From Anaerolineales bacterium (GTDB lineage Bacteria; Chloroflexota; Anaerolineae; Anaerolineales; Villigracilaceae): a stretch of 64,000 bases of DNA. This document shows positions 59,176 through 64,000 of this stretch, piece by piece (the first letter of the stretch is position 1; every line of letters starts with the position of its first letter). A program made the position numbers and the translations under genes. The notes beneath the pieces are model-generated. The model was given only the letters and a program-made list of their open reading frames with translations, did not search any database and had not been told where the DNA came from. The DNA is taken from assembly GCA_020634885.1 (NCBI GenBank), contig JACKAW010000006.1:124001-188000 (forward strand), given 5' to 3'.

Positions 59176-60300
59176 ATGTCAAACCAAGACTATTACGAAA
59201 CTCTGGGCGTGGGCAAGGGCGCGAGCGATGATGAAATCAAAGCCGCGTTCCGTAAACTTGCGCGTCAGTATCACCCTGATGTGAACAAGGAAGAACACGC
59301 CGAAGAGAAGTTCAAAGAGATCAACGAGGCGTATGGCGTGCTTTCGGATTCTGAGAAGCGCGCGCGCTATGACCGTTTTGGCAAGGCTGGTGTCAGCGGT
59401 GCGGGTGGGCAGAGCTATCAGGATTTCTCTGGCTTCGGCGATATTTTCGAAGATTTATTTAACGGGTTTGGATTCTCAACCGGTGGAGGACGTTCGCGCC
59501 GCTCTCCGCGCCGTGGGCGGGATCTACAAATGCAGGTTTCGCTTACCTTTGAGGAGGCGGTCTTCGGCGTTGAGAAAGAGATCGAGTTCTCGCGCGATGA
59601 GACTTGTTCACGTTGTAGCGGCAAAGGCGCCGAGCCGGGGACAACTCCGCTTCGGTGTGCAACCTGTAACGGACAAGGCGAAGTGCGTCAGGTGCGTCAG
59701 ACCTTTTTGGGTCAGATGGTGCAGACGGCTCCATGCCCAACCTGTAGCGGTCGCGGTGAGACGATTGCCTCTCCGTGTACCACTTGTCGCGGCAGCGGCT
59801 TGGAGCGTAAGAAGGTCAAGAAGAAGGTACAAATCCCCGCTGGTGTGGACGTTGGCACACAGATCCGCTTGAATGGGGAAGGGGCGCCGGGCGAGAACGG
59901 CGGTCCGCAGGGCAGTTTGTTCCTTGTGTTGGATGTGAAGCCGCATCAGTTCTTCAAACGCCGCGATCAGGATTTGATCTTGAACCTCGATATCAATATC
60001 GCACAAGCAGCCTTGGGCGCGGAAGTGACTGTGCCAACCTTGGAAGGCGAAGATAAACTGAAAATCCCTGCGGGCACACAGCCAGGCAAGATTTTCCATA
60101 TTCGTGGAAAGGGCGTGCCGCACGTCCGCAATAAGAATCAGCGTGGCGACCAGATCGTGATCGTCAATGTGGCTGTCCCAACCAAGTTGTCGAAGGAACA
60201 GAAGGAACTCTTCGAGAAATTGGCAGAGAGTTTGGGAACGACGGTCAAGCCGCAGGAGAAGGGCTTCCTAGATTGGTTGAATGATGCGTTTGGGGGATAG
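59176..60300 (+). CDS. dnaJ: Chaperone DnaJ (Hsp40)
   Basis: 374 residues. N-terminal J domain with the HPD motif in RQYHPDVNKEE, a Gly/Phe region (FNGFGFSTGGGRS), and a zinc finger with four CxxCxGxG motifs (CSRCSGKG, CATCNGQG, CPTCSGRG, CTTCRGSG). Two beta domains follow. It delivers clients to DnaK and stimulates its ATPase. A strong terminator lies 35 bases downstream, closing the heat-shock unit. Confidence 0.97.
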   Translation: MSNQDYYETLGVGKGASDDEIKAAFRKLARQYHPDVNKEEHAEEKFKEINEAYGVLSDSEKRARYDRFGKAGVSGAGGQSYQDFSGFGDIFEDLFNGFGFSTGGGRSRRSPRRGRDLQMQVSLTFEEAVFGVEKEIEFSRDETCSRCSGKGAEPGTTPLRCATCNGQGEVRQVRQTFLGQMVQTAPCPTCSGRGETIASPCTTCRGSGLERKKVKKKVQIPAGVDVGTQIRLNGEGAPGENGGPQGSLFLVLDVKPHQFFKRRDQDLILNLDINIAQAALGAEVTVPTLEGEDKLKIPAGTQPGKIFHIRGKGVPHVRNKNQRGDQIVIVNVAVPTKLSKEQKELFEKLAESLGTTVKPQEKGFLDWLNDAFGG

Positions 60301-60335
60301 GGCGGTAATTGAAGGTTGGTAATTGGCAATTAAAA

Positions 60336-60368
60336 ACGAGTGGATATTCCATCCACTCGTTTTTTTGT
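60336..60368 (+). terminator. Terminator of the heat-shock unit
   Basis: ACGAGTGGAT (60336-60345), loop ATTCC, ATCCACTCGT (60351-60360), seven T. A run of A on the left side may also serve the minus-strand genes. Confidence 0.93.
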
Positions 60369-60395
60369 TTGTAGAAAGTTTGTTATTGTGTAAAT

Positions 60396-60791
60396 CTACT
60401 TCAAATCCATTTTGTTGACAAAGAACATGGCTGGTGTCAACAGCAAGATATTGAAAAGTTCAATGCTTGCGGCATTGAGGCGTTCGCTTGCTTCCACAAA
60501 TGGATTGTTGAATAAGATCAACCCATCTTGAACACTGACTAGAATGATCATTGACAATGCAGTGAGAAGAAGCGGCTTACGACGCGTCAACACGCCAACG
60601 AGGATGATAAAACAATATGCCATATGCCGCGCTGCGAGTGTCTTAACCGCAAGCCAGGCGTCTGGATTGGTCATGTCTAAGGTTGTGAAAAAGTCATTGG
60701 GGCTGACGTAGAGCGTATATGCCCGTTGCAGGAAAAAGACGGGGATCAGTAACAAATATCCCAACAGCAGCCAATATAAAACCCGTTTCAT
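60396..60791 (-). CDS. Four-helix membrane protein of unknown function
   Basis: 131 residues, four hydrophobic helices (LYWLLLGYLLLIPVFFL; MAYCFIILVGVLT; LLLTALSMIILVS; LFNILLLTPAMFFV). No family recognised. It follows the tandem-barrel gene 11 bases downstream on the same strand and is probably controlled by the same TetR operator. Confidence 0.7.
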   Translation of the reverse strand: MKRVLYWLLLGYLLLIPVFFLQRAYTLYVSPNDFFTTLDMTNPDAWLAVKTLAARHMAYCFIILVGVLTRRKPLLLTALSMIILVSVQDGLILFNNPFVEASERLNAASIELFNILLLTPAMFFVNKMDLK

Positions 60792-60802
60792 ATAGCAATG
60801 CC

Positions 60803-61444
60803 TTATTTGATGGTAGTACAGAAGCAGATAATCTCTGCGTCGAAAATTTTGGCAAATTCACCAATATAAGACAACCCTTTGGCGCGATCCATCAACATAT
60901 CGAAATCGGCTTTACTTTTGTAGACCGTGAAATGCGGGAAGGTATCTGTATTCTTGAATCCACCTGCAACTTCGAAAGTGTAGGAATTTTTTACTTCAGG
61001 CTCAGAATCCAATGCTTTTAGAAATTTGGTACGTGCCTGTAAGAATTGATCTTTACTGATCCCTGCTTTGGGGCGCAGAAGGGCGATCTCAGTGATGTTG
61101 CTTTTATCGGCAAAACTTCCATAATCAAAATTAGGATCTTCAGGTTTGAGGAAGATGCCCCCCATATTGTCCATCATCCCCATAAATGGCATAAGGTTTC
61201 TTAGCACGTTGAAACTGACCATGGCTTGATAGGTCTTCATTTTGCTTTGATATCGGGTCATTCCTACGAAAACTTTTGCAGATTTTTCCGGCATGGTTTT
61301 GAATGGCTCAAATTCGCGCTCGGGACCGATGCCCTTGATGCTGACAAGCGACTTGACGGCGGCATTTTTTGCGGCAATGAAGTCTACTTCCTTGATCCCT
61401 GCCTTGGGGGCGCGGATGGCGATCTCGATGATCTGGTTACTCAT
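60803..61444 (-). CDS. Tandem dimeric-alpha/beta-barrel-like protein
   Basis: 213 residues in two similar halves: IIEIAIRAPKAGIKEVDFIAAKNAAVKSL (residues ~4-32) and ITEIALLRPKAGISKDQFLQARTKFLKAL (~118-146), cited here as EIAIRAPKAG and EIALLRPKAG. Each half has a beta-alpha-beta pattern as in ABM-type monooxygenases, EthD and stress proteins of the ferredoxin-like fold. The substrate is unknown. AGGAGC precedes the ATG at 61444; its transcript begins at a large palindromic operator shared with the divergent TetR gene. Confidence 0.75.
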   Translation of the reverse strand: MSNQIIEIAIRAPKAGIKEVDFIAAKNAAVKSLVSIKGIGPEREFEPFKTMPEKSAKVFVGMTRYQSKMKTYQAMVSFNVLRNLMPFMGMMDNMGGIFLKPEDPNFDYGSFADKSNITEIALLRPKAGISKDQFLQARTKFLKALDSEPEVKNSYTFEVAGGFKNTDTFPHFTVYKSKADFDMLMDRAKGLSYIGEFAKIFDAEIICFCTTIK

Positions 61445-61474
61445 GATTGCTCCTGTTTTTTTTATTTTTTTGAA

Positions 61475-61510
61475 ATCCAACAATTGTTGTAAAAACAACA
61501 ATTGTTGGAT
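61475..61510. promoter_or_regulatory. 36-bp perfect palindromic operator
   Basis: ATCCAACAATTGTTGT (61475-61490), spacer AAAA, and its exact reverse complement ACAACAATTGTTGGAT (61495-61510). Each 16-base arm holds an inner palindrome CAACAATTGTTG. It lies between the TetR gene and the divergent barrel gene and overlaps the TetR promoter. Confidence 0.9.
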
Positions 61511-61515
61511 ATAAT
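61487..61515 (+). promoter_or_regulatory. TetR-gene promoter inside the operator
   Basis: TTGTAA (61487-61492), 17-base spacer, TATAAT (61510-61515). The -35 and spacer lie within the palindrome, so a bound repressor would block it. Confidence 0.72.
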
Positions 61516-61587
61516 TCTAAACAGTGCAATTCATCCATGCAACCATTAAAACGCGTGGATTGTTGGAAAACCAACGGAAGGAAAAAA

Positions 61588-62148
61588 ATGTCGGAAATCA
61601 ACCTCTCAGACCGCCGTGTGGCAAAAACCTTAGACTCCATCGAAACTGCATTTCTTGATGCGCTCAATGAAAAGACCTTGCAAAAATTGACCATCAACGA
61701 TGTTACCGAACGTGCAAACATCAACCGCTCCACGTTCTACGAATACTTTACCGATAAATATGCCCTGTTCAATCATATTATCCGCAAGACATTTGAGAAA
61801 AAGATGCTCGAGCACTTAACGGGTGACTTTGGTTCATATTCTGATGAGAACATGGGAAATATCATTAGGGCAGTAAGCGAATACTTTCAATACCTTAATG
61901 CGATCTGTCCTCCGGCAGATCGGCACTTACGTCCCGTTGCAGAAGCGCAAGTGCAGGTGGTTTTGTATGAAGCACTCACTTGTTGGTATCCGCCAGAGGG
62001 GAAGAATATGCCCAGCACAAAGGCGCTCTTTATTAGTTGGGCGGTCTTTGGCACATTGTTGGATGGCATCGCCAATGGGAAGGCAAATAACATTGAGGTG
62101 TTGACCCAAAAAGTGATGGAACTTTCTAAAAAAGTTTTAGAGGATTGA
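61588..62148 (+). CDS. TetR-family transcriptional regulator
   Basis: 186 residues. The helix-turn-helix is TINDVTERANINRSTFYEYFTDKYALFNHI (cited partly as VTERANINRSTFYEYF), typical TetR. The C-terminal ligand-binding part has no recognised signature. GGAAGG precedes the ATG at 61588; an in-frame start at 61537 has no site. It is divergent from a barrel protein and a membrane protein and probably represses both through the palindrome at 61475-61510. Confidence 0.9.
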   Translation: MSEINLSDRRVAKTLDSIETAFLDALNEKTLQKLTINDVTERANINRSTFYEYFTDKYALFNHIIRKTFEKKMLEHLTGDFGSYSDENMGNIIRAVSEYFQYLNAICPPADRHLRPVAEAQVQVVLYEALTCWYPPEGKNMPSTKALFISWAVFGTLLDGIANGKANNIEVLTQKVMELSKKVLED

Positions 62149-62207
62149 ATGTATTCCCAAGGGCTGTTTCTGTTAGATCGGATACTCCGCTTTATAATCG
62201 CTAGATC

Positions 62208-62675
62208 ATGATCAAACCTCTAATGCGCCTCTGGCGTCTGCTTCCCATGTGGGTGCATGTCATTGTCACAAGACTTGTCCAACCGAAATTCAATGCGGGT
62301 GTTTCTTCCTTGATCTTTGATGAGCAGGGCAAGGTTTTGTTGTTCAAACACACCTATCGTAAATACGAGTGGGGGATTCCCGGCGGGGCGTTGGAATATA
62401 GGGAGCAGCCGATTGAAGCGGTTGTCCGTGAGTTTCAAGAAGAGACAGGTATGCAAATTGAAGTTATTAAACTTATGAGGGTGGCGAGTGCGCGGGAATT
62501 TCCGCATTTGGGAATCACATATCTGTGTAAAATAATGGGCGGCGAGTTCAAACCGTCACATGAAATTTCTGAGATGAAATACTTCGATGTGAACGACTTG
62601 CCCATCATGCTGTTCGCGGAGAAGGATTTGATCCGCTGGGCAGCAGAAAATCTGACCACGGATAAACACAGATAA
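62208..62675 (+). CDS. Nudix hydrolase with repeat-encoded C-terminus
   Basis: 155 residues. Nudix box GGALEYREQPIEAVVREFQEETG (cited partly as AVVREFQEETG) preceded by SSLIFDEQGKVLLFKHTYRKYEWGIPGG. A hydrophobic N-terminal segment (MRLWRLLPMWVHVIVTRLV) suggests a membrane association. The last residues (TTDKHR and stop) are encoded by the left end of an inverted-repeat element (copy D). Substrate unknown; crcB follows. Confidence 0.87.
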   Translation: MIKPLMRLWRLLPMWVHVIVTRLVQPKFNAGVSSLIFDEQGKVLLFKHTYRKYEWGIPGGALEYREQPIEAVVREFQEETGMQIEVIKLMRVASAREFPHLGITYLCKIMGGEFKPSHEISEMKYFDVNDLPIMLFAEKDLIRWAAENLTTDKHR

Positions 62676-62723
62676 ATCAGATTTATTTTTATCCGACCTG
62701 TGTTCATCCGCGTTCATCTGTGG
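62656..62723 (+). repeat. Inverted-repeat element, copy D
   Basis: CCACGGATAAACACAGAT left, GCGTTCATCTGTGG right, 68 bases. It supplies the end and stop of the Nudix gene and fills the gap to crcB. Confidence 0.85.
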
Positions 62724-62736
62724 CTAAGAAGGATTT

Positions 62737-63120
62737 ATGACAAATATTTTTCTTGTTGGCGCGGGCGGATTTATCGGCTCGGTCTTGCGTTATCTGGTCA
62801 GCGGCTATGTGCAGCAATCTGCCAACCGAATGGACTTTCCCTTCGGTACGTTGGCGGTCAATATCATCGGTTGCTTTATCATTGGTCTGCTGGCACAGTT
62901 TGGCGATAAATACGGCACGTTCTCAAATGAGTCGCGTGCCTTTCTGGTGATTGGCGTCTTGGGCGGCTTCACCACCTTCTCGTCCTTTGGCAATGACACG
63001 GTCAACTTGATACAGCAAGACTTTGTTATGAACGCCGTCGCAAACGTCGGCGCGAATGTAATAATTGGACTACTCGCGGTTTGGCTGGGTCGAACCGTTG
63101 GACATTTAATTTGGAGATAA
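62737..63120 (+). CDS. crcB: Fluoride channel CrcB/FluC
   Basis: 127 residues, four helices. GAGGFIGSVLRYLVS, FPFGTLAVNIIGCFIIG with the conserved Asn, and GGFTTFSSFGNDTV with the Phe box and Na+-site motif are diagnostic. It exports fluoride as a dual-topology dimer. Only one copy is present, and no fluoride riboswitch is seen in the gap before it, which is filled by an inverted-repeat element. AGAAGGA precedes the ATG. Confidence 0.95.
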   Translation: MTNIFLVGAGGFIGSVLRYLVSGYVQQSANRMDFPFGTLAVNIIGCFIIGLLAQFGDKYGTFSNESRAFLVIGVLGGFTTFSSFGNDTVNLIQQDFVMNAVANVGANVIIGLLAVWLGRTVGHLIWR

Positions 63121-63122
63121 AC

Positions 63123-64000
63123 ATGAACTGGCTTGAAGTTTCTTTGACCGTCAACGGCGAGCTCGCCGAATCTGTTGCCGATGTGCTGGCGCGTTTTGCG
63201 CCCAACGGCGTGATGACTGAGCAGGGTGTGCGATTTGTGAATGATGAAGACGAAGGTACCGCAACGGGTCCCATCACCGTCCGTGCTTATTTGGAGGTCA
63301 ACGATCAACTCGAAGAGACGCGACAGAAGCTCGAAGAGTCACTTTTCTATTTGGGGATGATCACGCCGGTACCCATTCCCACGTACAAGCAGATCGCGGA
63401 TCAAAACTGGATGGAAGCCTGGAAACAGCACTACAAGCCGATTCTCATCGGTGAGGGTCTCCTCATCCTGCCCGCATGGTTAGACAACCCCGACCCAAAA
63501 CGAATCCCGATCAAGATCGACCCCGGCATGGCGTTTGGGACGGGAACACATCCAACAACGCAGTTATGTCTCGAACTCATGGAAATCTCCACTTCCCACT
63601 TTCCACTTTCCACGGTCATTGATGTTGGTTGTGGTTCTGGCATTCTCTCTATTGCCGCACTCAAACTCGGCGCAAAGACCGTCCTCGGTGTGGACATTGA
63701 CATTGAGTCCGTCAAGAACTCGCGCGAGAATGCAGATGTCAACGAGGTGGGGGAGGAGCTTCTGCTCGGTCAAGGTTCGGTGACGGAAGTGCTAGCGGGG
63801 CAGTTTGCGTTCAAGTCCGCGCCGCTGGTGGTGGCGAACATCCTCGCGCCGGTGCTCATCCGTCTCTTTGATGCAGGGCTGGCAGACTTGGTCGAGCCGA
63901 ATGGAGAGATCATCCTAAGTGGGATTCTTGACCATCAGGCAGAAAATGTTATAGAGGCTGGTCAAGCTAAGGGGTTGAAGCGAGGCGAAATCCGTCAAAT
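63123..64000 (+). CDS. prmA: Ribosomal protein L11 methyltransferase (3' end outside the window)
   Basis: SAM-dependent trimethylation of ribosomal protein L11. Start ATG two bases after the crcB stop; 292 codons are visible before the window ends. N-terminal L11-recognition domain, then DPGMAFGTGTHPTT, motif I TVIDVGCGSGILSIAALKLGA and ANILAPVL (NxLxxPxL-like) are diagnostic. Between CLELMEI and the SAM motif the chain reads STSHFPLST, encoded by a CCACTTCCCACTTTCC tract like those at 26150 and 45100, so the usual linker appears to be replaced or extended by a repeat. Confidence 0.93.
   Translation, partial: MNWLEVSLTVNGELAESVADVLARFAPNGVMTEQGVRFVNDEDEGTATGPITVRAYLEVNDQLEETRQKLEESLFYLGMITPVPIPTYKQIADQNWMEAWKQHYKPILIGEGLLILPAWLDNPDPKRIPIKIDPGMAFGTGTHPTTQLCLELMEISTSHFPLSTVIDVGCGSGILSIAALKLGAKTVLGVDIDIESVKNSRENADVNEVGEELLLGQGSVTEVLAGQFAFKSAPLVVANILAPVLIRLFDAGLADLVEPNGEIILSGILDHQAENVIEAGQAKGLKRGEIRQ

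Noticed and set aside
62676..62736. Fluoride riboswitch before crcB
   Set aside because: The gap is filled by an inverted-repeat element and no conserved fluoride-aptamer core was seen.
1..64000. Prophage, insertion sequence or integrative element
   Set aside because: No transposase, integrase, phage structural gene or tRNA-adjacent attachment site was recognised; the repeats seen are short and non-coding in origin.

Overview
The window looks like a chromosomal stretch from a member of Chloroflexota, most likely class Anaerolineae. This is an inference from content: a histidine kinase with eleven GAF domains, R2lox, M29 aminopeptidase, several GNAT acetyltransferases, lipoproteins with short Thr/Pro-rich linkers, and the families of short low-complexity and inverted repeats that fill gaps between (and run into) genes. 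No rRNA, tRNA, transposase, integrase or CRISPR array was seen. Gene density is high, most genes are on the + strand, and both edge genes are cut (a PgpH-like phosphodiesterase on the left, prmA on the right).

Layout. 1-4.2 kb: pgpH-ybeY-dgkA, an endonuclease IV-like protein and a BMP-type lipoprotein. 4.2-9.2 kb: a degenerate receiver protein, then a leader-peptide/terminator region ahead of a run of GNAT acetyltransferases, with a zinc-ribbon/lysine-rich protein and a HAD hydrolase. 9.3-23.7 kb: a long co-directional signalling and lipid-like unit (DUF4388 protein, Ras-like GTPase, alpha/beta hydrolase, left-handed beta-helix protein, acyl-ACP-reductase-like enzyme, REC-GGDEF protein, 2476-residue 11-GAF kinase, REC protein, second hydrolase). 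23.7-28.9 kb: a TPP-riboswitch-controlled thiamine unit (thiN, thiB-like, thiP-like, thiQ-like, DUF402). 29-33 kb: small membrane proteins, phosphofructokinase, aminopeptidase. 33-38.4 kb: a dehydrogenase/Gfo-Idh fusion, a large membrane protein and histidine ammonia-lyase.

38.4-40.5 kb is the most unusual part. A toxin-antitoxin pair of PIN type is followed by a TIR / FtsK-gamma-like winged helix / FGE-fold (C-type-lectin-like) protein. The last ~35 residues of this protein resemble the variable region of a diversity-generating retroelement target. 40.7-44 kb: a probable hydroxyproline catabolic trio. 44-50 kb: NHL lipoprotein, MFS exporter, glycosyltransferase, methyltransferase, R2lox and Nudix. 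50-55 kb: CorA-type transporter, SMP-30 protein, metalloprotease-like protein, and a divergent D-glycerate dehydrogenase / glycerate 2-kinase pair. 55.2-60.3 kb: the heat-shock genes hrcA (with CIRCE), grpE, dnaK, dnaJ. 60.4-64 kb: a TetR-controlled divergent locus with a large palindromic operator, Nudix, crcB and prmA.

A cross-cutting theme is that dispersed repeats contribute coding sequence. They encode C-terminal tails, linkers, a signal peptide and in-frame internal insertions in at least ten genes here. Domain calls come from motifs read by eye; no database search was run.
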